Assembly (NCBI GenBank): GCA_905183005.1
Contig: CAJJDO010000121.1
Location: 289,589 to 353,588 of the forward strand
Reading direction: 5' to 3'
DNA from: Paramecium pentaurelia
Lineage: Eukaryota > Ciliophora > Oligohymenophorea > Peniculida > Parameciidae
DNA length: 64,000 bases
The notes below the pieces were generated by a model, which worked only from the letters and a program-made list of their open reading frames with translations, did not search any database and had not been told where the DNA came from. A program made the position numbers and the translations under genes. Below, piece after piece: positions 12,340-24,364 of the stretch. Positions within the stretch are counted from its first letter, which is position 1. Every line of letters begins with the position of its first letter.

Positions 12340-12423
12340 TAAGAATTGAATATATATATAATATCCAAATATAAAAACAAAATTTGAATTCCAAAAAGTA
12401 ATTAATAATTTTAACGGAATCAA

Positions 12424-13618
12424 ATGGGTTTAGATGAAACTTGGGTGTTGTCTTGTGGCTTCTTTTCTATCTTAGGACTACTAGGATATTCAATGATTGC
12501 TGCTGGAGCGGTCAGATACAAATCAGTACAATCTGCTATTATAACAATATTATTGGGTGCAATCTTAACAATTATTGCTTTCTTCATTGTAAAATAATCT
12601 AATATCTAATTAGACTGGTTATGCATTTGCATTTGGATTGGATTCAAATAAATTCATAGGTAAATCATTGTTTGCCGCTGCATCATTTGAATCAACACCA
12701 AACAAAAATGATTATGATAACTTTGTATTCCAAACAATTGCTGCAATTTTTGTTACTTCAATCTTTGCATTTGGAACTTTGGAGAGATCAAGATTCTTTT
12801 CGTTCAGTTTTGGAGTAGTATTTTTATAAGGACTCTTATATCCAATAGTTGTTCATTGGACTTTTGGTAAGGGATGGTTGAGTTTATTTGGATTCTAAGA
12901 TTTTGGAGGAAGCTCAGTAATTCATGTATTTGGAGGTGTTACTGCATTGGTGGCATCATTATTATTACATGAACGTAGAGATTAGAATGGAAAAATTCAT
13001 CCTGGTATCTTCCCACATCATGCACCATTCTTTATTGGAATAGGTACAATAATACTTGTTGTTGTATAAATCATTTTCCTCTCTGGTTTTAATAGAGGAT
13101 CAGAAAATTATATTAAGGGATTAGTACCTGTCAATACATTTTTGGCAGCTTCATTTGGTGGATTAAGTAGTTATGTTTCATACTATTTGAAAAAAGAAAA
13201 AACAAGTTTAATAACTATAGCTAGAGGAGCTCTTGCAGGAGTTGTAGCAGTTAGTGCAAGTGCCAATGATATTTAATTATGGGCAGCAGCCTTTATTGGA
13301 ACATTAGCTGGAATCTCATATCTTGTGATATAATTAATAGTTAAAAGATCTCATGTAGATGATCCAGGATAAGCAGTTGGTGCTCATCTTGTACCAGGAG
13401 TTCTTGGAACTTTATTATATGGAATATTATCAAGATCACATGGATTATTTTATGGTTATGGATTAAAACAATTTGGAATATAAATTGTAGGAGTACTTTC
13501 CATTGCTGGATGGGCTCTATTGATTCTAGTAGTATTAGTACCATTAAAAGGTATTGGAATCTTTAAGATTAAACCTGAATAAGAATCTTTAGGAATCGAC
13601 TAAAGCTATGGTATTTGA
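12424..13618 (+). CDS. Ammonium transporter (AMT/Rh family), 389 aa
   Basis: One 25-nt intron at 12589-12613; spliced 1170 nt. About eleven membrane segments. The twin pore histidines are visible in SSVIHVFGG and VGAHLVPGVLG. The cytosolic-loop motif HPGIFPHHAPF also fits AMT proteins, and GWAL in the last TM is family-like. Product: uptake or movement of ammonium/ammonia across the plasma or vacuolar membrane. Length is slightly short for the family (400-480) because the C-terminal tail is brief. It follows the SRP receptor gene by 84 bp on the same strand. Confidence 0.93.
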
Positions 13619-13754
13619 ATTATATATATTATTAGCTGGTGGTGAGGCATATGTGTTCAATGACTAAACAGTAGAAACTAAATCCTTATTGAATTCATAA
13701 AAGAAATCCATATTCCATTGATATATTGAATTATTAGACATAAATATATATAAA

Positions 13755-15943
13755 TCATTTTAAAACAATGTTCCAAATCCCGAAGTCATTTTTACTTTCA
13801 ACACTTATGATTAGATTGTATTTATCGAATTCTAAGCATTTTAATAATCTTATCTCAGATGGTGGGTATCTGTATCTATTTTCTACCTAAATTTGTAAAA
13901 GTAATTATTACTTCAAAGTTTTTATTTAATGTAAGAAAATAATCATAAACTGTACTATGCATAAATACAAGGAATTTTTAATTAATTTATATGCAATCTA
14001 TAAATTCGACTTCTTTTTCTTCTTTTTCAAATAGGATCAATCTCAAATATTTTTTAATATTCTAAAATTGATTAATTATAAATATATATTACTATTTTTT
14101 GAGGTTCAAATGATTTCTCATTATTTTTAATCTTCAACATATCCAATATTGTTATAACTCCTTAGTTACTTAATATCATAACTCTATTATTATTAATAAC
14201 CTTAGATTTTACAATAAAATCTTTCCCTTAAACTTATTATTTAATTAAAGTAGTCTTATGATATATGGAATAATTCTATTTGGTTGTTAAAATTAAGAAA
14301 TCATTAGAAAATTCAATACATTTAATAATTTATTATTTAACCTCTATTTTATACATTTCTTACATTTCACCTTCATATATTTTTGAACTATCAAATGAAA
14401 ATTTCCATACTTTGATTGTGTCAATTGTTTGAGATGCAAATTCTAATTCATTACTAAATTTTGAATATTCTATTCTTGTTCTGATATAATTTTCATTGAT
14501 AAATTTCAATTTTTCAATAGGTTAATTATGAAGATCTCTAAATTCAGTCAATAATTCAATGTCTTTAATATCTTGAAATAGAAATAATTTCACAATATAT
14601 CCCAAATCAACATATTTCTCATTTGTTACTTTGATGTTTCTTCCAACTGTAAGAAACATTCCTGGAGTTTAACATACTTCTACATCTCTTAATTCTTGAT
14701 GGGGTTTAATTTAATGTTGATTTATTATAGAAATATCAGTTCCTTCAATTTATATAGTAAATAGATTCAATGTGCCTTCTTTTCCAGATGTCATACATAT
14801 GTTACCTTATATGCTAATGACATCAAGAAGATTTTAATGAATTGAATTAACAACCATAATTCGTTTAAGATCTTATCCAGCATTATCTAATTTAGCTTTT
14901 TAGGGAGTGATTTATGAAATTGTTTACATATTTGAATCACTTCTTGCTGTATGATGCATAAAGTCTAAAGATTTAAGTAATTCTAATTTCCTTTATTTAG
15001 GAATTCTAGCAGTTTTAAGTTTAAATATATTCTAATATTCACTTTCATTTTGTAGAGGTGGTGGTAATGATACATTATGTTTTCTTGAAATATAATTTGG
15101 CTATTCAACTTTTAATTAAAGGTTTTAATCAATTACCATATCTTTAATTTTAAATTATTTTGCAAGCATATTTGTCCTATTCATATTAAAATGTTCATTT
15201 TTAACAGAAACTTTAACTTTTTCCATTTACTATAGAAATTATTTTGCATAATTCTCCACTTAATTACCTAATGGTTCTAAAATTTATTATAAATGAGTTT
15301 GAAACAATTCTACTAAACCTTGTATCTAAATATAAATTAAAAATCTTTTACTTTCTTTTCATAATAATCTTTTTCTAATTATCCTGTATGCAATCTATAT
15401 AATAAATTATTTCCATCTTTTGTTGATATCTTTTACTCAAATGCCTATAAAACACCTTTAATAATCATATGACTACATTCTCGATTACTATAATTCGATA
15501 AAGTAATACTTTAAAACTGCTGAAGAAAAACTCTCTTCTATAATTGAATTCACAAAATCTATAATCATTTTTTTACCTTATTTGATTCCATCAACTAATT
15601 GATTTATATATTTTTAAATCTAATCTTCCAGAATTTTAACATACTAAGCTTACATTTCTTACTTAATATCTTGAGTGTTTGAAACATAAATCTTAGTTTT
15701 AGTATTTAAATCAGCACCATATAATACAACTTCTGGACTATGAATTTATAATTAATATATGTACTATCCTCCTTTTAAAAACTATTCTGCTAAATTCATA
15801 AACTGTTATAAATCAACTAACCTATGACCTGCATGATCATTGTTTGATTTTATACATTCATCACAAAGAAGTTTTGATGAACATTGATTTTCACAACAGA
15901 CTTATTTTATGAAACGTAAATGAAAGTCACAAATTTATTACAT
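13755..15943 (-). CDS. B-box-type zinc finger protein with coiled coil and propeller-like C-terminus, 694 aa
   Basis: Introns at 15488-15509, 15326-15351, 14062-14092 (31 nt) and 13887-13911; spliced 2085 nt. Starts MQQICDFHLRF; Cys/His ligands continue as VCCENQC, LLCDEC and DHAGHR, a B-box-like double zinc site in residues 4-40. A long helical/coiled-coil part follows to ~330. The C-terminal half has repeated beta-strand-rich segments ending in Trp or hydrophobic-Asp pairs (TIDTIKVWKF, DFGIWNI), reading like a degenerate WD40 propeller. The layout recalls TRIM-like proteins without a RING. A relative with the same N-terminal signature lies at 44001-45622. Function unknown; probably protein-protein interaction. 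Confidence 0.8.
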
Positions 15944-16308
15944 AAAATTAAATCCTTATTCAAAGTAAAACTAACATAGAATTCAATAAGTTATTGTTAA
16001 AGAAGATTTAACGAATTAGATACTCTATTTACCTATTTAATTATTGAATATTAATCAAGAAAGATAGTTAAACAATCTTATAGATAAGTCAATGATTTTT
16101 GATTCTATTTCTAAAATTTAACAATATCTAACTAATATTATTATTAGGATATCATATTATTATTGCATATTCATATATTTATATATGAATTATCTCATTT
16201 CATACTATTTAAATATGATAATTTATCCAATAATTGTGCTAGTTAACATGTCATCTAGATATTTATATGTTTATGTAAATTGATTATGATATTATCATTC
16301 TTGTACTC
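15944..16308. other. Intergenic gap
   Basis: A 365-bp AT-rich gap separates two genes on the minus strand: the stop of the acyl-CoA-binding protein gene lies at its left edge and the start of the B-box gene at its right edge. No coding signal seen. Confidence 0.5.
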
Positions 16309-16635
16309 TCATAAGTTTTTTGCGATATCAGCTGGGGCATTGGCTTTAACGACTTACACATATTCAGCTTTGGCTTATTCCTTTGATTTTCCATTGTTGG
16401 AATTCCAAGCATCCCATTTTGCTCTTCCCTTTTGATCAAGGATTCCTGGTTTACCTAAAGAGATTATAAGTTTACAAAAATACCAATATTAACATCACCA
16501 ACTGTTGCTTACTTGTATAATCCATAGATCTATAATTTAGTTTGATCATTCAATTTATCAACGAATGATTTAACTTCTTCTGCTGCTAATTCAAACTATT
16601 AAATAATGAGAAAATATGTTTACATTCTCTGCCAT
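16309..16635 (-). CDS. Acyl-CoA-binding protein, 89 aa
   Basis: Introns at 16596-16623 (28 nt) and 16455-16483 (29 nt); spliced 270 nt. The protein shows the complete small ACBP fold: MAENFELAAEEVKSF, LQIYGLYKQATVGD, KPGILDQKGRAKWDAW and AKAEYVQVV. YGLYKQATVGD and KWDAW are the acyl-CoA-binding helices. Length is the family norm (86-90 aa). It buffers and carries long-chain acyl-CoA in the cytosol. The first exon holds only four codons, so without the 28-nt intron the start would be missed. Confidence 0.96.
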
Positions 16636-16742
16636 TTGGATTAAAATAATATATAAAAGATTTATTATTTATACACTTATGAATATGAATAATGAATTAT
16701 TTTTATCCAAAATTCTGGAATAAATTGTTACATAAACATTGA

Positions 16743-17566
16743 TCAATTTTCAATAGCTATCGAACTTCTGATTAATTATCCAATTTTATAAGTATTTTTA
16801 TCATTGATCATGATCTAAAAATCTTAGTCAACAAGATGATCACCATTTAATAATTTATCTCTATAGTATTTTAAATATTAATGATCTTCATTTGTTACTT
16901 TTATTTCAGATGATTTGAGATATTCTAAGAAATCCATAAATTATTTCATTTAATTGTTGTGTAATTCAATTTTATACTTTAATTTTCTAACCCATCTATA
17001 TCTAAGTTATTATAATTATTTTTTTGTTGGCTAAATACTATCTGGTTTTTCGCTATAAACTGATAGTTTCTATTTAAATTAGCAATTATCTTACAGCTGC
17101 CATACTTCGTTCTCTAGTTTCCTCAGTTTTATAAATTATTTCTTTTACTTTTGCTCTCCTCATATCTAAAATGTAGAAATGATATTAAATTACTTCTTAT
17201 TTCATTATTCTACTCAATAGTTTACTTAAGAGAAGATGATCTATCTCTAACAGTTGGTGATTCAGTTACATTAAGCAATTGAGATTTTATAGTATAACTT
17301 GAATTATCTTCATTTCTACAAGTTTTAATCTAAGTTTATTTAGTTTGAACAATAGGTGAAAGCAAAGGATATTAATCTCTAGTTGTATCTATGCCACTCA
17401 AAAGGGTCTCAACTTTCTTTAAAGAGGCTTTAATGCTTTCATGTTTAAGATGAGATTTTTTGATGATGTTATAAAATGTTTTCCTAAAAAGATATTACTT
17501 AATAGATAAAGTATAGAATTACTTCAACGAAAGGTAAATTATTATCATTATTTTTTTATGGTTCAT
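16743..17566 (-). CDS. Conserved-looking hydrophilic protein of unknown function, 256 aa
   Basis: Introns at 17166-17193 (28 nt) and 17070-17094 (25 nt); spliced 771 nt. The frame is open from an ATG at 17566, with an in-frame TGA seven codons upstream. The N-terminal ~45 residues are basic and hydrophobic, the next ~100 Ser/Thr/Gln-rich, and the C-terminal ~120 helical and charged (RYRWVRKLKYKIEL, DFLEYLKSSEIKV). No known motif. Starts further in (for example Met after the second intron) cannot be excluded. Coding status is supported by two clean introns and a maintained frame. Confidence 0.7.
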
Positions 17567-18719
17567 CTTATAGTATACGGGAACGGTTCAAAAGTTTTTA
17601 TTGTAATTTAACTTTGTTTAACCTATGAAATCATATTTTGATCAATACTCTTTATTTTAAACTTTTACATAATCTATCATCTTGCCTTGATCAAGTGATT
17701 GGTTCTTATATTGTTATTATAACTTATTTTAATTCACATTTTAGTTAAATGATTCTCTACGTGAACTTTATTGATGTATTAGAGTTTCTAAATCTGCCAA
17801 TTTCTTCAATTTAAACTTCCTCAATTTGTGTATGGGTTCATCATTGAAAAAGAGAGCTTATATATTAATATCAAATTAATACGATCATCTGAGATATCAA
17901 TTCTCTTTCTTTATTTTAATTACATTGAGATGGATTAACTAATAGTAATTGCAGTATTTAAATTCCAATAAGTCATTTCTAAAGTGATATATGACATATG
18001 ATAATATCATCTATTTTTGATTAATAACCAAATTGTTCTAATCTAAGTGGATTTAGATGTATATAAAGAATAACCATTAAAATTGCTTAAAGAAGATGAC
18101 ATTACATCAAATTGGAATAGAGATATGATTTGAAAGTCTCTTCTAAGTCAATCTAATTTCATCTAAAGAAACTTGAAAATCACAAATATCTAGATGCTCA
18201 ACTAATTATTTACTTAAATAACAAACAGCTATATCATTACTGGCCAAAGAAAATAAAAAAGAAAAATAAATAGATTAAATTTCAATCAAAAGGTATTTTG
18301 TAATAGAAAAAGTAAATTAGACTTTATTTGAATCCTGAATTGAAGAAGAATAAAATAATTAATATAAGTAATCATAACTTTAAAAATTGTAAAGCTAAGA
18401 TTTTAAGACTAATTTGAAAAGAAGAATACATTAAGTTTAAGAATTTAAAATTATGATATTTAAGGAATATATGTTTATGGATTGTATTAAATAATTGTTA
18501 TAATATTATTATAGAAATTTTAGTAAAGGAACAAGAGTTATATTATAAAAATAAGTTAATAAAATTTTAATTTTGTTCAGAATATTCATAATTTTAATGA
18601 ATCTAATGATATTATATAATTGTCAGGTTTCATAATAAGATAATGTGATTATTTATTTTTAAATTGTATTATGTAATATAAATGAATTAATTTAATAATT
18701 AAATAATAAACAATTTAAA
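17567..18719. other. Poorly coding stretch
   Basis: 1.15 kb without a supported gene. A 105-codon TGA-free run exists at 18100-18414 on the plus strand (with YLDAQLIIYLNN and LYHYWPKK). In DNA this AT-rich such runs arise by chance, and no start or splice partner could be found. It may be a relic. Confidence 0.4.
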
Positions 18720-19560
18720 ATGCAGAAACCATCTATTAATCACAATAATAAACAACCAATAAAATATTTATTAGTATAATCAAAACCTATTGATTAATCT
18801 CATTTAATAAGATTGATATTCAAATGATTTTATTGAAAAAATAATAAAATCTTTACTAGAAGATTTCAATTAAACATAGTTATATAGAGAGAATATAATA
18901 GCTGAAATTATAAGATATAGAAAAAACATATATGAACGATTAATAAATTATTTGTGACGAAATATATATATTTTCTCTTTCAATATTATTACGAAATGAT
19001 GTAATCAAGATTGAATTGGAATAGAATTAAGTATCTAGGATTTAGAGAAGAATAAAAAAAAATGACTACTCAGATTTACTTAATATTAAAAATTAGTTAA
19101 GAGAAATTATTAAGTCAAGCTAATAAATTGTAGATAAATTATTAATAATAAAATCAAATGCAAATGCAAAAATAATAAAGATTATAAAGCAATAGATTTA
19201 AAGAATATTGTTAATACACTACTTATATTTAATAATGGAAAAATCAAGTTAAATTACTTGAAAAAGATAGAACAGCAGGTCATCAACAGATCTTCAAAGT
19301 AGCATAGATATAGAATGGAAAAATCTCTTTAACAATGTATTATCATAAATAATGTAATATCTAAATATCATTTAGTAATATAATGAATCTGATAGTTCTA
19401 GAAGAAAGCTAATTGTTAATAGTAATTTTAAGACAATAAAATTAATCTAAACAATTTGTAATGCTACAAGAATTTTCTTTTTGATCAGAATGAATTTATT
19501 CTAAGTATAATTCAATAAGGGAATTCATATGTTCTTTAAGATTATTATACTAGAATTTCA
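18720..19560 (+). pseudogene. Decayed coiled-coil gene
   Basis: Coding-like helical segments in all three plus frames follow each other without possible introns at the joins. Examples are NDFIEKIIKSLLEDF, then after a +1 change CDEIYIFSLSILL and KNDYSDLLNIKNQLREIIKS, then QWKNQVKLLEKDRTAG. The order and Lys/Glu/Leu/Gln composition suggest one coiled-coil gene broken by several small indels and TGA codons. The protein family is not recognisable. Sequencing error could explain one break but hardly all. Confidence 0.45.
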
Positions 19561-20028
19561 TTCCACTTGAGGTATCCATTCATAAAATACACATTGTAAG
19601 CTATCAACAAAAATAAAAATAAAAAGGAAAAATTTATAAGAGATTAATTATAAATATGTAAATAGATCCAATTCTTATCATAAAAAAATATTCATTTAAT
19701 TACAAATATTTAATTAACTAGATAAGGATTGATCATTTATTTAAGTTATTAAGTATTTATTTATTGTTTTATCTTAGATAATATCATTTGTTGAATAATA
19801 AGTTATTTAAAGATTTGATGATGAGTATGAATTGGGTCATCAATTCAATATTAAACATTGAAATTATTAAAAATAAAGTCATATATATGTATATAAAATT
19901 GATTGATTCCATTTATCATGATTTTAAAGTTTCAAAATTAATTTATAAAAATCATGATTACCACTTAAAAGTTGTGAATTTAAGCATTTATTTTATAGGA
20001 TATTAATTTGTTATATGTATTATAAAAT
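19561..20028. other. Gene-free stretch
   Basis: About 470 bp of very AT-rich DNA. A plus-strand frame from 19788 is open for ~85 codons in the ciliate code but runs into the antisense of the next gene and lacks coding composition. I see no gene. Confidence 0.45.
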
Positions 20029-20502
20029 TCATACTGGAGAACTAGATGTATCGCGTTATAAGCTGAATTTAGATTTTTCAGTAACTTTATTTGGAAATTG
20101 TAGTAAAGGGGTGCTTCCTAAATTTTGTGGAGTGCGTCTTCCGATAATTGAATTCATTTGTAATTACATTATAGGCTTTTTACCAATTTAAGGTGGAGTC
20201 ATAGTAGTTGATTTAATTTCTTTTTCTTCCATAAATGTAGTTTATGCCCTTTTAAATTGCCGTTTTCTCTTAAAATATCTATCTTGTTTAGCTCTTGGAT
20301 CTGTTTTCATTTTAATGCCAAGTTCCTTGAGATAGGAGACAATGCTTCTTTCTATGTTTAAGCTAGCTGGTTATTATGGTGAGTATTCTAATAATTAAAG
20401 TTCAACAGAAACATCTGAAACTCCACTGTAGCATTCATCATCTTAATCAGAAACTTATAAATTTTCAAAATCAATATGCAGCTGTACTGGATTATCAACC
20501 AT
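20029..20502 (-). CDS. Unknown basic protein, 157 aa
   Basis: An intronless frame of 158 codons including TGA. The N-terminal third is acidic (FENLQVSDQDDE), the middle is basic (KQDRYFKRKRQFKRAQ) and the C-terminal third is Pro/Ser/Thr-rich (STTMTPPQIGKK, GRRTPQNLGSTP). The basic cluster could be a nuclear localisation signal. No family recognised. The start codon lies only 11 bp from the divergent start of the next gene. Confidence 0.7.
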
Positions 20503-20513
20503 TTTTATTTATT
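20503..20513. promoter_or_regulatory. 11-bp gap between divergent start codons
   Basis: The minus-strand ATG ends at 20502 and the plus-strand ATG begins at 20514. If both starts are right, each promoter and 5' UTR must lie inside the other gene's coding sequence or the UTRs are almost absent. Confidence 0.5.
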
Positions 20514-21448
20514 ATGAATATTAAATAATTGTTTGAACTTTAAGAATAAGATGCTGACAAATTGCCATTGTTATTACAAACAATATCACATTCCAAGAAT
20601 GAGGGATATGTCCTTAAAGCAATAAATATAATTTAATAATCCAATCACACTTTCAATCCTGTAATGAAAATTATCTTAAATTTAAGAATCAATAACTGAG
20701 TATTATTGACTTTATAAATGCAATCAAAAAAGAATATGATATTGCCATAGACATCAAATTAATATCAACATTGCTTCACATAATTGATATTAATTGGATG
20801 TAGAATTGTACAAAAGTATTTATTTTAAATATTCTCAAAAAAAATAGCTATTCAATTTATTTCTAACGTACACAATCTCAGACAATTCAATTATTTAATA
20901 ATCTGCAATCTAGGGAATACTCTTAATTGTCTCACTTATATAATAAGATTAATTATTAGAATATTTGGAAATCTTTTTTTTAATCCTCCAAGATAAAAAT
21001 TAAACAAAAATAAACAGTAGTTTAAACTCTATTCTTTGTAATTGATTTTGTAATTTAGGCAAGGATATCTTCATTATTTTACTAAAAAATGGTAGAACAC
21101 TCAAAAATTAGGATTTCTATATTTCTAAGGTTTATAATTATTTATTATCCTTAGATATATAGATGTAATCAAATCAATTATCAAGTATTATATGTTAATT
21201 AATTAGAAATAAATTCTGTTTTATTGATATCAACATATATCTTATTGATGGAAGATCATATATAATTGCTAGATTAAATAATCAATTTATACACAAAATC
21301 ATAATAAAAAGACATTTTAAAAATTGCAATTCATGATGCTTTATTGTATTTATATCAAAATGAAATTATAATTACAAAATTATTCACTTAGAAAATACAA
21401 AATACTTAAATTAGTAATAATATATATATTTATTATAGGTTATCATGA
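20514..21448 (+). CDS. Helical (armadillo-like) protein of unknown function, 277 aa
   Basis: Five exons; introns at 20661-20686 (26 nt), 20816-20847 (32 nt), 21038-21058 (21 nt) and 21185-21206 (22 nt); spliced 837 nt. The product is Leu/Ile-rich and all-helical (IQQSAIQGILLIVSLIQQD, LEYLEIFFLIL), like armadillo/HEAT-type solenoids. No motif assigns a function. A further 25-nt GTA...TAG segment at the 3' end (from about 21415) could be an intron and would extend the frame to ~21680, but that part loses coding character. I end the gene at the TGA at 21446. Confidence 0.7.
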
Positions 21449-21708
21449 ATAAATATTTAAAACTATTTATAATAGTACTATATTACATATATATGAATAT
21501 GAATAAATTTAATCATAAAAATAAAGTAATTTGATTGTAAATTTCAGTGTTAAATATTTAGAATTTGTTAATACTATAGTATTTAATAAATATATTTAAT
21601 AATTAAGTAAATATAAATTATTATTAATTAGCTAATTTAATTAATATTAACATATAATTCTTAATAACTTAAGATTATGATAAAAATTTAGTTTAAATAT
21701 GTAGACCT

Positions 21709-24251
21709 ATGTTTAAATTATTTAAATACATTTTATAAATATCATCTCATTAATAATGTGTAGAATTAAATGAATAATTATATAAATGGATTTAACAATC
21801 TAAAAATGGTTAAGAATTGATGATAAAATTTTTATCTTAAATTTCAGTACCTGATTTAAATTCTATTAATTTAAGAAAAGAAATTAATAATAATTGGATA
21901 ATAAGTTATAATATATTATGTGAATGTATTAAACATTATATGAGTTAATTTTCACCAAAAATTTGGAATTAAATATTCTAAACTATGCAAAGAATTGAAA
22001 TGATAAATTTTTCATAAGATGAAATAATGAAATTCTTTATTAATTCTTCTGATTATGATGATTAAACATTAATTAAAATTATGGATGGTTTAAATTAACT
22101 TGCTTTATAAATAGTTGAAAAAGTATAAATAAATAGTAATACAAATGATATAAATTAAATATATAAATAATTTGCTATTGATAAAATTGTACTAATAGTA
22201 TAAGCAAATGTTTTTAGATTAGATAAGATTTGGTAAACAGTGGAAGCTTTATTATTATGTTTATGTTAATCTAAATCATAAGAAATGAGATTATACTCTT
22301 TAAATAGTTTGAAGAGTATTATTTGTTAATGTTTTAATAATAAATATCTAAAAATTGATTTATTCAATGCTATGTATGAATTAATAAATTCAAGATATGA
22401 TGATGTGGTTGAATATATTATGAATCTTTTATATTTCTTAATAAAGTAATAGCAAATATCTGATACATTATATATTGATTTAATTAAAGTATTTGAAACA
22501 TTATTAAATGAAAAAGAAGAATTTATACATTTATTATTATGTTTAAATTGTTTAAGTGAATTAATCTTTAATTAATTAGATTAATTAAATGATTAATGTT
22601 TGATGAGAATGGCAAGTATTTGTGTTTATCTTACAAAATATTTATCAAAATAATATTAAAATGAAATTAAACATAAAATTATATGCATGTTATGGTAATT
22701 GTAATTAAAATCAATATAACATAAAATAAATAATCCTGGTTTATGGAATATGTCTCTAAAATTAATTAAAGATACAATGGATAATTAAGATGATTTAAAA
22801 TTTGCAGCTTTACACATAGCTTCTTAATTATGTTTAAATTCATAAAATGAATAATTTAATGAAATCTATGAATTATTTGAAGAATTAATGAATAATTGTA
22901 TAGTTCAATATTTAAGAATAGAATTTTAATAAATAAGTTTATTTAGTACTACACCTAGATTTAATCATAATAATTTAATTGAAACTCCTAAATTTTAAAT
23001 TTAATCAATAAAATTTGATAAACAAACAATAAATGAATAATACAAATAATCTTTGGAGATTTTAAAATTATGTATATCTCTTTGGGCTGAAATTGTTATT
23101 TAAAAGGAAAAATATGATAAGTTTTATTATCATATCTAATCATTTAATTAAGCACAATTAGTTTACATAAAACATGAAATAATTTTAGTATTATCAAAGA
23201 TCTTAACTCATACAACTTAGTAAATAGAAATATCATTAGATATATTGAATTCTTTATTAGATAATGATTAAATTGACACTCAATATTTTATTGATAATGA
23301 TACTTTTCAATATATTTGTTAAATATTGAGTTAAGGATTTAAAAGCCAATAATAAAAGTCATTTATTATAAGTTCTAAATTAATGGCATTAGTATGTAAT
23401 GAAAATTATCTATTTGATAATTCAATTTTAAAATCATATGTTTCTCAATGTTTACCTGGATATGATGTATCAGAAGAAGATGCTTTAAAATGGTTAAATT
23501 TTATTTCAGAATAATTCTCTTCAATAGGAGTTTAATTAAGATTTCATAAATTATTAGAAATGTTATGTACATCCTATGATATTATTATACGATAAAAATT
23601 GACACCTAGAATGGTTGAACCAACTGTAAAATTCATTAGATCCTTAATAATTTAATTAAATGTAAAAATTATTTATATAAATAGAAAAGCTAAAGATTTT
23701 TAACTGATAATTCTGAAAGACTATAAATAACATTTATTAATAAGATAAAGCATTTGATTTCTTAAATCATTTAATTTTTAAGCTAAGAAGTATTAAGATA
23801 AATAGTAGAACCAATTTTAATGTAGAATAAGAAAATTTATGAATGGGTTCAATATTTTCTATCCCTTTAATATAATAATGAATAAGAGATAATAATTATA
23901 GAATTAATAACTATGTTTTATATAAATTAAATAGTTACAAAGGAAAATATATCATAATAAACTACAATAATCAACATAATAAGTTTATTTTAAAATAATA
24001 ATAATTTGAACAATAAAATTTTAGAAACTATCAAACCTACTTTATTATCTTCAATATATTCAAATTTAGCTTAATTTATAGAGGAAACAGAAAGAAAAAA
24101 CGAAGAAGTTCATAATATGGGTTTAATGCTTGATTTTTTATATTTCCAAGAATAGATATTACATCCAGTAATTTTGTAATTTATTAAATGTGAATATTTG
24201 GATTTGAGATTAAAGATTGTACAATTGCTTAAGAAATTTAAGCCTGAGTGA
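21709..24251 (+). CDS. Large helical-solenoid protein of unknown function, 839 aa
   Basis: Two exons with one 23-nt intron at 23662-23684; spliced 2520 nt. The protein is helical throughout with Leu/Ile/Asn/Gln-rich repeats of ~40 residues (IVEPILMQ, LETIKPTLLSS). It has the look of the importin-beta/exportin (karyopherin) HEAT-repeat class in size and composition, but no diagnostic motif is seen. I call it a predicted HEAT-type scaffold only. No membrane segments, no signal peptide. Confidence 0.8.
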
Positions 24252-24364
24252 ATTTTTGTTTTATATTCTTTTGTACTCTTTATAAAGGATTCTTTTATAT
24301 TTTTCATTTAAATATTATATATAAATTAATTAATATTCAAAACAAAAAATATACTAATTATTTT

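Noticed and set aside
18100..18417. 105-codon TGA-free run on the plus strand
   Set aside because: No start codon, no intron partner, and TGA is rare enough here that this length is not significant.
19788..20046. Plus-strand frame of ~85 codons (ciliate code)
   Set aside because: Overlaps the 3' end of the 157-aa minus-strand gene, has no motif, and TGA-free runs of this size are expected by chance in such AT-rich DNA.
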